Source of the DNA: Bauldia sp.
GTDB lineage: Bacteria > Pseudomonadota > Alphaproteobacteria > Rhizobiales > Kaistiaceae
Length of the DNA: 41,170 nt
Direction of reading: 5' to 3'
Assembly (NCBI RefSeq): GCF_020442045.1
Contig: NZ_JAGRLA010000161.1
Coordinates: forward strand, 1 to 41,170
Position numbers and translations under genes: made by a program. The notes under the pieces were generated by a model. That model was given only the letters and a program-made list of their open reading frames with translations, had not been told where the DNA came from and did not search any database. Shown one piece after another: positions 24,117 to 32,633 of the stretch. The first letter of the stretch is position 1; each line of letters starts with the position of its first letter.

Positions 24117-25229
24117 ATGAGACAATCCGTACGTCGTGTTCTTTTCGCAGCGGTCGGCTCGACCGCTGTCGCCATGGCCGGGGCAAGCCTTGCCCAGGAC
24201 AGCGAGAGCCAGATTCCGACCGCCGGCGAGAAGGTCGAAGGCGCCCCCTTCGAGGTCAAGCGGGACTGGGGCACGTTCAAGCTCGCCGACCGGATCGCCG
24301 AGAAGGTGAAGGCCGGCGAGACAATCAACTACGTCTTTTCCTACCAGGCTTCGGGCATTCCGCTCTTCTCGCCGCAATACCAGCTCGGCTTCGAGATGGG
24401 CTGCGAGCTGGGCAACGCCATCTATCCGATGGAATGCGCGTCGATCGCCCCGGTCCAGAACGACCCGAACCAGCAGGTCTCCCAGATCGAGGCGAAGCTC
24501 GCCACCAACGAGATCGACTGCATCAGCATCGAGCCGGTAAGCTCCGACGCGATGACCGCGATCACCAACCGGATGATGGACGAGGGCATCCCGGTCTTCA
24601 CCGCCGGCGTCACCTCGCGCGGCCACGAATTCACCAACTTCACCCAGGTGCCGATGAAGGAAGGCACCTATGCCGCCGAGACGGTGCTGAAGTGGATCAA
24701 GGACAACGGCAAGGACGACATCAAGGTCTTCGCGGTCTCGGGTGGCGATCCCACCCAGTTCTGGGCCCAGGGCCGGATGAAGGGCTTCCATGACACGATC
24801 ATGGCCGCCATTCCCGATGCGACCTTCGTCACCACCGAGGAGAATGGCCTCAACACCAGCTACGAGCCGGGCAAGACCTTCGACATCTACCGCTCGTTCC
24901 TGACCGCCAACCCGAATGTCCAGTTCATCCAGAATGTCGACATCGGCGCCGAGCATGCCGACCGCGCCATCGAGAGCCTCGGCCTCGAGGGCAAGGTCTA
25001 CACCATCGGCTGGAACTCCTCGAAGGGCCAGCTCGACGCGATCGAGAAGGGCATCCAGGTCGCCCTGTTCGACCAGCGCTGGCCCGACCAGGCGGCGTTC
25101 GGCGGACCGGCCTGCGCCGAGTTCCTGAAGAACGGCGTCATCCTGCCCAACACCCAGACCCTCAAGGCGGTGACCGCCGACGGCGTCGAGCAGGCCCGCG
25201 CCGAGCTCAACAAGGTGCTTGGCGAATAA
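24117..25229 (+). CDS. CUT2 ABC sugar-binding protein (RbsB-like), first system
   Basis: A 370-residue periplasmic binding protein of the ribose/LacI-like fold (Peripla_BP_4). The signal peptide is MRQSVRRVLFAAVGS with a cut after ASLA, and AGGGAGGAA precedes the ATG. Core segments include QVSQIEAKLATNEIDCISIE, then VFTAGVTSRGHEFTNF, and NVQFIQNVDIGAEHADRAIE near the hinge. It has three Cys in the N-terminal domain (CELGN, MECAS, DCIS). It binds a monosaccharide or related ligand for the permease and ATPase that follow. The 138-bp gap from the dehydratase contains only short GC-rich repeats, so the gene may be reached by read-through from site B. Confidence 0.92.
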   Translation: MRQSVRRVLFAAVGSTAVAMAGASLAQDSESQIPTAGEKVEGAPFEVKRDWGTFKLADRIAEKVKAGETINYVFSYQASGIPLFSPQYQLGFEMGCELGNAIYPMECASIAPVQNDPNQQVSQIEAKLATNEIDCISIEPVSSDAMTAITNRMMDEGIPVFTAGVTSRGHEFTNFTQVPMKEGTYAAETVLKWIKDNGKDDIKVFAVSGGDPTQFWAQGRMKGFHDTIMAAIPDATFVTTEENGLNTSYEPGKTFDIYRSFLTANPNVQFIQNVDIGAEHADRAIESLGLEGKVYTIGWNSSKGQLDAIEKGIQVALFDQRWPDQAAFGGPACAEFLKNGVILPNTQTLKAVTADGVEQARAELNKVLGE

Positions 25230-25245
25230 GCCCGCGGCAATGACG

Positions 25246-25272
25246 GGGCGGGTCGCTTCCGGCGGCTCGCCC
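25246..25272 (+). promoter_or_regulatory. Intercistronic RNA hairpin after binding-protein gene
   Basis: GGGCGGGTCGC and GCGGCTCGCCC pair over 11 bases in RNA (two G-U pairs) around a TTCCG loop. It lies 16 bases after the binding-protein stop and 26 bases before the permease. There is no T-run, so mRNA protection or partial stop is more likely than full termination. Confidence 0.7.
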
Positions 25273-25298
25273 TGACTATTTGGAGTGACGAGGACAGG

Positions 25299-26354
25299 AT
25301 GGCTCCGACCGATACCCCCCAGACCACGGCCACGCACGGACCCGGCATAAGGGCGGCCGGCAGGGCGACCGTGGACGTCGCGCTGCGGGTCGGCGGGTTG
25401 TTCGCCGCGGTGATCGTCGTCGCCATCATCTTCATCATCATCAACCCGGCCTTCGCCAATCCCAATCTCGCCGTCTCGGTGCTGCGCTCGATGAGCTCGG
25501 TGGCGATCATGGCGATGGGCCTGACGCTGGTCATCGTCGTCGGCGAGATCGACCTCTCCTTCGGGGCGATGTACGGCCTCGCGGCGAACTCGCTGGCGGT
25601 GATGTGGATCGTCGGCGGCGTGCCGGTCTACCTCGCCATCCCGCTGGTGCTGTGCATCGGCGCCGTGGTCGGGCTGTTCAACGGCGTGCTGGTCACCAGC
25701 ATCAAGATACCGTCCTTCATCGTCACGCTGGGCAGCTACAACCTGCTCTACGGGCTTTCGCTGTGGGTGACCAATTCCGGCACCTTCAACCCGGTCTATC
25801 CGCCGCCCGGCTCGACCATGGACCAGGGCCAGCTCGATTTCTTCATCGGCCTCACCCAGAACATCGGCGCCTACCGGCTGTCGATCGAGGTCTTCTGGAT
25901 GATAGGCATCGCGATCGTCGTCGGCTTCCTCCTCCACCGCACGCTGTTCGGCTTCCGGCTGACCGCGATCGGCGGCAACCCGACCGCCGGCCAGCTCGCC
26001 CGGCTGCCGGTCAAGCGCTACAAGATCCTCGCCTTCGTGCTCTGCGGCGTGCTCGCCTCGATCGCCGGCATGCTCGACTTCTCCTTCATCCAGACGACCC
26101 AGCCCGACATCGGCCTGTCGCAGACCTTCCCGGTCTTCGCCGCGGTGATCATCGGCGGCGCCAGCCTCACCGGCGGCAAGGGCACCATCATCGGCACGCT
26201 TGGCGGCGCGCTGCTGCTCGCCGAGCTGCAGATCGGCCTAGCGCTGCTCTCGCCCGGGCCGCACGTCCAGCAGATCTTCCTCGGCGCGGTGACCATCGGC
26301 GCGGTGGCGCTCGACCTCTTCCTCACCCGGATCCGCAAGAGCAGGGCGGCATGA
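25299..26354 (+). CDS. CUT2 ABC sugar permease (RbsC-like), first system
   Basis: A 351-residue inner-membrane protein of the BPD_transp_2 family with about ten helices. Family hallmarks are VVGEIDLSFGAMYGLAAN (about residues 85-102), IPSFIVTLGSYNLLYG, GGNPTAGQLARLPVKRYK and IIGGASLTGGKGTIIGT near the end. It forms the homodimeric channel for the ligand caught by the protein encoded upstream. Its stop overlaps the ATPase start by 4 bases (ATGA). Gene order here is binding protein, permease, ATPase, unlike the second system at 28940-32633, where the ATPase comes before the permease; this argues against a recent tandem duplication. Confidence 0.93.
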   Translation: MAPTDTPQTTATHGPGIRAAGRATVDVALRVGGLFAAVIVVAIIFIIINPAFANPNLAVSVLRSMSSVAIMAMGLTLVIVVGEIDLSFGAMYGLAANSLAVMWIVGGVPVYLAIPLVLCIGAVVGLFNGVLVTSIKIPSFIVTLGSYNLLYGLSLWVTNSGTFNPVYPPPGSTMDQGQLDFFIGLTQNIGAYRLSIEVFWMIGIAIVVGFLLHRTLFGFRLTAIGGNPTAGQLARLPVKRYKILAFVLCGVLASIAGMLDFSFIQTTQPDIGLSQTFPVFAAVIIGGASLTGGKGTIIGTLGGALLLAELQIGLALLSPGPHVQQIFLGAVTIGAVALDLFLTRIRKSRAA

Positions 26355-27865
26355 CCGACGTCCTGGAAAAGGGCATCTCGCTTCGCGGCGTCACCAAGAC
26401 CTACGGATCGACCGTCGCCCTCGCCCAGCTCGACCTCGACCTCCGTCCCGGCGAGGTGCTCGGCGTCGCCGGCCCGAACGGCGCCGGCAAGTCGACCCTG
26501 GTGCGGATGATCGCCGGCGAGGAGCGCCCGACCCTCGGCACCCTGACCTTCGACGGGCGGCCATGGTCGCCCTCGGTCGAGTGGCAGGCGGTGGCGGTCG
26601 TCCACCAGGAGCCGCAGCTCTTTCCCAACCTCACCGTCGCCGAGAATGTGATGGTCGGCCGCGAGGCGAGCGGCACCCGGCGGCCGAAGCTCGGGGCGGC
26701 CGACGCGGCGGTGATGGAGGCGCTCGGCATCGGCGACCTGCGCAATCGCGCGCTCGAGGATTGTTCGCTCGCCACCCAGCAGCGCACCGAGATCGCCCGC
26801 GCGGTCGCCCGCGCCGCCAGGGTCTTCCTCTTCGACGAGCCGAACTCGGCCCTGACCGCCAAGGAGTCGGACGAACTTTTCCGCGAGATCCACCAGCTTG
26901 CCGACAGCGGCCGCATCGTCGTGCTGATCACCCATCGCCTCGAGGACCTCGTCGAGCAATGCAAGCGCGTCGCGGTGGTGCGCGACGGCCGCGTCCGCAC
27001 CATCCTCGAGGGCGAGGCGCTGACCGAGGAGGGCCTCGCCCGCCAGCTCGTCGTCGATGCGACGGTGACGGTGGCGACCGACACCGCGAGCGGCGCGACG
27101 CGCGATCCGAACGCGCCGCCGGTCTTCGCGACGCGCGGCTGGACGCTGCCGGGCGTCTTCAGCGACATCACCCTCCATGGCGCGCCGAACGAGATCGTCG
27201 CGCTGATGGGCGTCGAGGGATCGGGCGCGCGCGAGCTGCTGCGCTCGCTCGCCGGCCTCGAAGGCTGCGGCGGCGCGCTGACGATCAACGGCGTGGCCGG
27301 CACCGAGGCCATCGACCGCTTCACCGCCTATGTCCCGGCGACCCGGCAATTCAGCCTCTATTCCAACTACACCGTCGGCGAGAACCTGCTGGTCCGCCTC
27401 GGCCGGCCGGAGATTGCCGGCGCCGCCTTCGCGCTCAGGAAGCGGCAGATGAAGACGCTCGCGGAGGACGCGGTGAAGCGCTTCATGGTCAAGACCGGGT
27501 CGATCACCCAGCCGATCCGGTCGCTGTCCGGCGGCAACCAGCAGAAGGTCGCGATCGCCCAGGCGCTGAACTGCTCGCCGAAGCTCCTGCTGCTCGAGGA
27601 GCCGACCCGCGGCGTCGACATCCATTCGAAGAGCGAGATCTACCGGCTGCTCGAGACCTTCGCGGCCGAAGGCAATTCGGTCGTGATGTTCTGCACCGAG
27701 GTGCTGGAGATCTACGAGGCCGCCCACCGCGTCCATGTCGTCTCGGAGGGGCGGCTGTCGCCGCCGTTGGCGATCGCCGACTATGATCATGTCGAGCAGC
27801 TGGCGACCGACATCACCCGGCTGGAGGGCGAGCAGCGGGGCGGGGCCGTCGCGGCGGCCGAATAG
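26351..27865 (+). CDS. CUT2 ABC ATPase (RbsA-like, two nucleotide-binding domains), first system
   Basis: A 504-residue tandem ATPase. The first domain has Walker A GPNGAGKST at 41-49 and Walker B FLFDEPNSALT, but a non-standard signature (DCSLATQQRTEIARAVA) instead of LSGGQ. The second domain has a degenerate Walker A (GVEGSGARELLRSL) and a good signature LSGGNQQK at 392-399. This asymmetry is normal for RbsA/MglA proteins. It powers the permease at 25299. The start is the ATG that overlaps the permease stop; the frame is open upstream only because it reads through the permease gene. The 215-bp gap downstream carries the site C promoter of the next operon. Confidence 0.93.
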   Translation: MTDVLEKGISLRGVTKTYGSTVALAQLDLDLRPGEVLGVAGPNGAGKSTLVRMIAGEERPTLGTLTFDGRPWSPSVEWQAVAVVHQEPQLFPNLTVAENVMVGREASGTRRPKLGAADAAVMEALGIGDLRNRALEDCSLATQQRTEIARAVARAARVFLFDEPNSALTAKESDELFREIHQLADSGRIVVLITHRLEDLVEQCKRVAVVRDGRVRTILEGEALTEEGLARQLVVDATVTVATDTASGATRDPNAPPVFATRGWTLPGVFSDITLHGAPNEIVALMGVEGSGARELLRSLAGLEGCGGALTINGVAGTEAIDRFTAYVPATRQFSLYSNYTVGENLLVRLGRPEIAGAAFALRKRQMKTLAEDAVKRFMVKTGSITQPIRSLSGGNQQKVAIAQALNCSPKLLLLEEPTRGVDIHSKSEIYRLLETFAAEGNSVVMFCTEVLEIYEAAHRVHVVSEGRLSPPLAIADYDHVEQLATDITRLEGEQRGGAVAAAE

Positions 27866-27968
27866 GCCGCGATCCGGGGTCCTGGCCGGATTCCGGAGCC
27901 GGATTGAACCGATTACACGTCCGATATTTTCGCGAAACTTATGGTGGTTTGCCGCCGCGAGTTCCAGC

Positions 27969-28004
27969 TTGACTCGAACTTTGGAAACGATATTTTCGTT
28001 TCAA
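27969..28004 (+). promoter_or_regulatory. Promoter with paired LacI-type operator (site C)
   Basis: TTGACT (27969-27974), 16 bases, TATTTT (27991-27996) makes a good sigma-70 promoter about 85 bases before the SDR start at 28081. The -10 lies inside the inverted repeat GAAACGA-TATTT-TCGTTTC (27984-28002). The left arm gives TTGGAAACGATATT and the right arm, read on the other strand, CTTGAAACGAAAAT, both like sites A, B and D. Confidence 0.6.
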
Positions 28005-28080
28005 GCGCAAGGAAATGATGCCCAGAGAAGGCATTGGCGGCCGTCAACGCATGGTCCGCCAGCGCGGGGAGGAGAACCGG

Positions 28081-28848
28081 ATGCGGGGCCTGAAGGGCAA
28101 GGTTGCGGTCGTAACCGGCGGGGGTTCCGGCATCGGCCGGGCGGTCGCGGAGCGGCTGGCCGAGGAGGGATGCCGTGTCGCCGCCCTCGACTGGAACCAG
28201 GACAACGTCGAGGAAGCGGTCGCCGGCATGGTCGCCGCCGGAGGCGAGGCGATCGCCCTCAAGGCCGACGTCGGCGACGAGGCGGCGGTCGCCGCGGCCT
28301 TCGGGACGATCGTCGAGCGGTTCGGCGCGGTCGATGTCGTCTGCTCCAATGCCGGCATCTTCACCGCCGAACGCGACGGCAAGGTCGCGGACCTGCCCAA
28401 ATCGGTCTGGGACGAGATCGTTGGCGTCAATCTGACCGGCATGTTCCACACCTGCAAATACGGCATCGCGGCGATCAAGGAGACCGCCGGCAAGGGCGCG
28501 GTGGTGCTGACCGGGTCGCCGACCGGAATCCTCGGCTGCACGCCCGCGAGCACCGCCTACTCATCCAGCAAGGCCGGCGTTCATGGCCTCGCCCGGATCA
28601 TGGCGGTGGACTATGCGCTGGAGGGGATCCGGGTGAATGTCGTGATCCCGGGATTCACGCTGTCGCCGCTGGTGCGCGAGCTGGTCGCCGACCCGGAGGT
28701 CTACGAGTGGAACGTCAAGAATATACCGATGCGGCGCGGGGCCGAGCCGGACGAGATCGCGGGCGCGGTCGCGTTCCTTGCCTCCGATGACGCGTCATAC
28801 ATGACCGGATCCTTCATCACGGTCGACGGCGGGCTGACCGCTGTCTGA
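28081..28848 (+). CDS. Short-chain dehydrogenase/reductase (SDR)
   Basis: A 255-residue SDR with TGGGSGIG at 12-19, Asp37 after strand 2 (NAD-leaning), SNAG at 89-92, and catalytic Ser146, Tyr160, Lys164; the Ser-Tyr loop is one residue longer than usual (SPTGILGCTPASTAY). The start ATG was chosen because GGGGAGGAG lies 7-8 bases upstream; an earlier in-frame ATG at 28015 would add 22 unrelated residues close to the operator. It is the first gene behind the site C promoter, followed after 91 bases by the second CUT2 transporter. By position it mirrors the 21184 SDR in the neighbouring operon, and both likely oxidise the imported sugar or its acid. Confidence 0.9.
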   Translation: MRGLKGKVAVVTGGGSGIGRAVAERLAEEGCRVAALDWNQDNVEEAVAGMVAAGGEAIALKADVGDEAAVAAAFGTIVERFGAVDVVCSNAGIFTAERDGKVADLPKSVWDEIVGVNLTGMFHTCKYGIAAIKETAGKGAVVLTGSPTGILGCTPASTAYSSSKAGVHGLARIMAVDYALEGIRVNVVIPGFTLSPLVRELVADPEVYEWNVKNIPMRRGAEPDEIAGAVAFLASDDASYMTGSFITVDGGLTAV

Positions 28849-28939
28849 GCGTGGGAAGTCTACGGCGGGACGGGTGGTTACCCGAGTCGCCGGTGGTAAC
28901 GGGAATAAGCAAGACCATCAAAAACTCGGGAGGAACGAC

Positions 28940-30001
28940 GTGCATAGATACAAGATAGCGATGGCGGCGACCCTGCTCGCCTCCGCCGCAGCCATCGCGC
29001 CGGCCGCGGCTGAAGACATCACCCTCGGCTTCGTGACCCATGCCCAGGGCAACCCCTTCATCCAGCAGATCATCGACGGCGCCGAAGCCGCCGCCAAGGA
29101 TCTCGGCGTCGAGCTCGAAGTCGCGCAGCAGCCGGGCAGCCAGGCCGAGGGCCAGCTCAAGCTCACCCAGAACTTCGCCAATGCCGGCGCCCAGGGCGTG
29201 GCCACCTCGATCCAGGGCGAGGCGATGACCCGCGGCCTCAACGAGCTCGTCGAGGCGGGCGTGCGGATCGTCCAGTTCAATACGCTGTCGACCAACATCA
29301 ACGCGCCTTATGTCGGCGAGAAGTCGGTGGAGAGCGGCCGCGTCCTCGGCAGGATGATCGTCGACAAGCTCGGCGGCGCCGATGCCAAGGGCACGGTGAT
29401 CGTCGGCATCTGCTTCCCCGGCATCCAGGTGCTGGAGAACCGCTCGCAGGGTGTCCAGGAATCGCTGAAGGCGGCCCCCGGCCTCAACGTGCTCGGGCCG
29501 TTCGACGTGAAGGTCTCGGAGGTCGAGAACTACAATCGCTGGGAACAGCTCTATGCGGCGAACCCCGAAGCGGTGGCGATGATCGGCCTCTGCGCGCCGG
29601 ACATTGCCAGCCTCGGCAAGCTCAACGCCGCCAATGGCGACAAGTTCGTCGCCGGCGGCTACGACCTGACCGAGCCGAACCTCAAGGCGATCCAGGACGG
29701 CCACGCCTTCGTCTCGATCGGCCAGAGCGCCTTCGTCCAGGGCTACCTGCCGGTCGCCCTCATGGTCGACGCGATCAAGAACGACAAGCCGCTCGAGGTC
29801 GGCTTCTACGATGCCGGCGCGCAGATCGTGACCGCTGACACCGTCGACATGGGCAACGGCCTGCCGCCGATCAGCTTCGAGGAGGCGATCAGGCTCGCCG
29901 GCGATCCGGCCGCCACCGCCGAATACTACAAGCCGTGGACCGAGAAGGTCTCTGCCGACCCGACCGCCGGCATGCAGCCGATCGCGGCGGAAGCCGAATA
30001 G
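28940..30001 (+). CDS. CUT2 ABC sugar-binding protein (RbsB-like), second system
   Basis: A 353-residue periplasmic binding protein (Peripla_BP_4). The start is a GTG at 28940, placed 7 bases after CGGGAGGAA; it gives a clean signal peptide (M)HRYKIAMAATLLASAAA with a cut after APAAA. An ATG further upstream would put 22 polar residues before it. The mature chain starts EDITLGFVTHAQGNPFIQQI, typical for ribose/xylose-type binding proteins, and later shows QSAFVQGYLPVALMVDAI. It serves the ATPase and permease at 30076-32633. It is only distantly like the first system's binding protein, so the ligand probably differs. Confidence 0.92.
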   Translation: MHRYKIAMAATLLASAAAIAPAAAEDITLGFVTHAQGNPFIQQIIDGAEAAAKDLGVELEVAQQPGSQAEGQLKLTQNFANAGAQGVATSIQGEAMTRGLNELVEAGVRIVQFNTLSTNINAPYVGEKSVESGRVLGRMIVDKLGGADAKGTVIVGICFPGIQVLENRSQGVQESLKAAPGLNVLGPFDVKVSEVENYNRWEQLYAANPEAVAMIGLCAPDIASLGKLNAANGDKFVAGGYDLTEPNLKAIQDGHAFVSIGQSAFVQGYLPVALMVDAIKNDKPLEVGFYDAGAQIVTADTVDMGNGLPPISFEEAIRLAGDPAATAEYYKPWTEKVSADPTAGMQPIAAEAE

Positions 30002-30030
30002 TCCGGGTCTGAACCCCGCGGTTGAATTGG

Positions 30031-30057
30031 GGAGGGCGGTCCAGCGGATCGCCCTCC
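30031..30057 (+). promoter_or_regulatory. Intercistronic RNA hairpin after binding-protein gene
   Basis: GGAGGGCGGTCC and GGATCGCCCTCC pair over 12 bases in RNA (one G-U) around an AGC loop, between the binding-protein stop (30001) and the ATPase start (30076). It is the third such hairpin at the same relative place in this window; no T-run follows. Confidence 0.7.
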
Positions 30058-30075
30058 TGCCATGAGGACCGACCG

Positions 30076-31605
30076 ATGCCGGGCGACATCCTGATCGAGG
30101 TTCGCGAGCTCACCAAGCGCTACGGCGGCGTGGTGGCGCTTGCCGACATGAACCTCACGGTCGAGCGCGGCACGGTCCATGCCGTGGTCGGCGAGAACGG
30201 CGCCGGCAAGTCGACGCTGATGAAGATACTCGCCGGCGCGGTCCATCCCGATTCCGGCACCATCAAGGTCGGCGGCGAGACGGTGGCCTTCGATTCGCCC
30301 AACGACGCCCGCAAGCGCGGCATCGGCATCGTCTACCAGGAGCTCAGCCTGTTTCCCGAGCGCTCGGTGCTCGCCAACCTCTACGTCAACCGCGAGCCCG
30401 CTGCCTTTGGCATCGTCTCGACGCGGAAGATGGAGGCGGAAAGCCGCGATATCCTCGACCGGCTCGGTCTTCACGTCGAAGTCGATGCGCCGGTCGGCCG
30501 GCTTTCGATCGGCGAGCGCCAACTGGTCGAGCTTGCCCGCGTCCTCCTCGAGGAGCCGCAACTGATCATCCTCGACGAACCCAACTCAGCGCTGAACGAG
30601 CGCGAGACGCAGCGGCTCTTCGCCGTGCTCCGCCAGCTCTCGGCCCGCGGCCATACCATGCTCTATGTCTCGCACCGGCTGGAGGAGGTCTTCGCCATCT
30701 CCGACCGGGTGACGATCACCCGCAACGGCCGCGACGTGCTGACCAGGGACCGCGCCGACCTCACGATTCCCGAGGTGATCGAGGGGATGATCGGGGCGCA
30801 GCAGGATGCGCTCTTCCCGCCGCCGTTGCCGGCGGTCGCCGGCCGCGCCGAGGAGCGGATCGTCATCAAGGGGCTCTCCGGCGGTCCACTCAAGGATGTC
30901 GACCTGACGGCGCGGTCCGGCGAGGTCGTCGGGCTCGCCGGCCTTGAGGGGTCCGGCGTCTCGGCGCTGCTCGCCATCCTGTTCGGGACGCAGAAGGCGC
31001 GCGCCGGCAAGGTGACCTTTCCCGACGACAGGGGACTGCCGCGCAGCCCGACCGACGCGGCGCGGCGCGGTGTCTGCCTGGTGCCCGCCGACCGCCGGCG
31101 GAACGGGCTGATGCTCGAGAAGAGCATCCTCTTCAACATCAGCCAGGTCTTCGTCGGCGCCCAGACCGGCGGCTCCTGGCTGTACCGCAACGGACCGGCC
31201 TTCGCCCGCGCGCAGCGCCAGATCGACAACCTCAAGATCAAGGCACGATCGCCCTGGACGCTCGCCAACCAGCTTTCCGGCGGCAACCAGCAGAAGATCG
31301 TCATCGGCAAGTGGCTCGAGGTCGGGCCGAAGGTCTTCCTGCTCGACGATCCGACCCGCGGCGTCGACGTCGGCGCCAAGCGCGAGATCTACGGGCTGAT
31401 CCGCAAGATGTCGTCGGACGGCGGGATCGTGCTCTTCTCCTCGACGGAGCTGCCCGAGCTGGTCGGCCTCTGCGACCGCATCGTCGTCTTCTACCAGGGC
31501 CGCATCGCCGGCGAGCTCTCCGGCGTCGACGACCACACGCTCCTCCATGTCATCAACACCGGCGAGATGCCGGCCGCAGCAGAAAGATCCGAGGCCACGC
31601 CATGA
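30076..31605 (+). CDS. CUT2 ABC ATPase (RbsA-like, two nucleotide-binding domains), second system
   Basis: A 509-residue tandem ATPase. The first domain has Walker A GENGAGKST (39-47), signature LSIGERQLVELARVL, and Walker B LIILDEPNSALN. The second domain has a degenerate Walker A (GLEGSGVSALLAIL) and signature LSGGNQQK (400-407) with Walker B FLLDDPTRGVDVG. It energises the permease encoded directly downstream, whose start overlaps its stop by 4 bases. The ATG at 30076 (MPGDILIEVRELTKRYGG) is the family-typical start. The intact LSxGE signature in its first domain sets it apart from the first system's ATPase. Confidence 0.94.
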   Translation: MPGDILIEVRELTKRYGGVVALADMNLTVERGTVHAVVGENGAGKSTLMKILAGAVHPDSGTIKVGGETVAFDSPNDARKRGIGIVYQELSLFPERSVLANLYVNREPAAFGIVSTRKMEAESRDILDRLGLHVEVDAPVGRLSIGERQLVELARVLLEEPQLIILDEPNSALNERETQRLFAVLRQLSARGHTMLYVSHRLEEVFAISDRVTITRNGRDVLTRDRADLTIPEVIEGMIGAQQDALFPPPLPAVAGRAEERIVIKGLSGGPLKDVDLTARSGEVVGLAGLEGSGVSALLAILFGTQKARAGKVTFPDDRGLPRSPTDAARRGVCLVPADRRRNGLMLEKSILFNISQVFVGAQTGGSWLYRNGPAFARAQRQIDNLKIKARSPWTLANQLSGGNQQKIVIGKWLEVGPKVFLLDDPTRGVDVGAKREIYGLIRKMSSDGGIVLFSSTELPELVGLCDRIVVFYQGRIAGELSGVDDHTLLHVINTGEMPAAAERSEATP

Positions 31606-32633
31606 CCGACACCGGTACCGCGCCGGAGCCATCCGCCTCCCGCCGGCGCTTCCGGATGCCCGAGGAAACGGGTGTCATCATCGCTCTGGTGCTGATGATC
31701 CTCATCATCGGCATCGCACGGCCGCGCTTCCTCAACCCGATCAACCTGCTGACCATCCTCAGCCACACCACCTTCCAGGGAATGCTGGCGGTCGGCATGG
31801 TCTACCTGCTTGCGATCCGCGAGATCGACCTCTCGGTCGGCTGGATCTTCAATTTCTCCGCCGTCTTCACGGGCCTGCTGATGGTTGCTGGCGTCGACCC
31901 GTGGATCGCCGCCTTTGGCGGCGTCGCCTTCGGGGCACTGCTCGGGCTGTTCAACGGCATCCTCTCCGTCGGCCTGCGCCTGCCGGCGATCATCGTCACG
32001 CTCGGCACCTACTCGATGTTCCAGGGGCTTTCGCTGGTGGTCAATAACGGTCGCGCGGTGGTGCCGCCGGACCAGGACACGAGCTACTTCAATGCGGTGG
32101 CGGCCAAGATCTTCGGCATCGTGCCGGTCGCGGCGCTGGTCTTCGTCGTGCTTGCGATCGTCATGCATTTCGTGCTCCACCGGACCAAGTTCGGCTACCG
32201 CGTCCAGGCCGTCGGCAGCAACCCGGAGGCGGCCGAGCTCGCCGGCATCTCCAACGCCACGATAAAGCTCCAGACGCTGGTCCTGATGGGGGCGATCTGC
32301 GGGCTGTCGGGGGCGATGTATATCGGCTTCCGCGGCGCGATCGATCCGAACGAGGGATCGGACTTCGTGCTGGTCGTGGTAGCGGCGGTGATCATCGGCG
32401 GCACGCCGCTTTCCGGCGGCTATGGCACGGTGATCGGCGCCGTCGTCGGCATGATGATCATCCAGGTGATCTCGAGCGGGCTGATCTTCTTCGGCATCGA
32501 CGCGACGTGGTCGACCTTTGTCACCGGCGCGGTGATCGTGCTGGCCGTGTCGCTCGACCAGCTGATCAAGTTCCAGCGCGCCCGACGGGCGAACCGGGTC
32601 AAGCTCGAACAGGATTCCGCGACGGAACCCTAA
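31602..32633 (+). CDS. CUT2 ABC sugar permease (RbsC-like), second system
   Basis: A 343-residue inner-membrane permease of the BPD_transp_2 family with about ten helices: IREIDLSVGWIFNFSAVFTG, LPAIIVTLGTYSMFQGLSL, VGSNPEAAELAGI and VIIGGTPLSGGYGTVIGA are the family landmarks. The N-terminus has a 25-residue polar tail before the first helix. It completes the second CUT2 importer. Its TAA stop shares three bases with the stop codon of the convergent CoA-lyase gene (CTAA at 32630-32633), so there is no room for a terminator between them. Confidence 0.93.
   Translation: MTDTGTAPEPSASRRRFRMPEETGVIIALVLMILIIGIARPRFLNPINLLTILSHTTFQGMLAVGMVYLLAIREIDLSVGWIFNFSAVFTGLLMVAGVDPWIAAFGGVAFGALLGLFNGILSVGLRLPAIIVTLGTYSMFQGLSLVVNNGRAVVPPDQDTSYFNAVAAKIFGIVPVAALVFVVLAIVMHFVLHRTKFGYRVQAVGSNPEAAELAGISNATIKLQTLVLMGAICGLSGAMYIGFRGAIDPNEGSDFVLVVVAAVIIGGTPLSGGYGTVIGAVVGMMIIQVISSGLIFFGIDATWSTFVTGAVIVLAVSLDQLIKFQRARRANRVKLEQDSATEP

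Noticed and set aside
23748..27790. Two long minus-strand open frames (729 and 590 codons) across the first CUT2 transporter
   Set aside because: They are mirror frames of the dehydratase, binding protein, permease and ATPase genes and show low-complexity charged sequence without motifs.
27872..27891. Possible terminator ATCCGG...CCGGAT after the first CUT2 ATPase
   Set aside because: Six pairs with an eight-base loop and no following T-run; too weak to call.
28871..28884. Hairpin CGGGT-GGTT-ACCCG between the 28081 SDR and the second binding-protein gene
   Set aside because: Short five-pair stem without a T-run; it may be chance and does not match the pattern of the hairpins placed after binding-protein genes.
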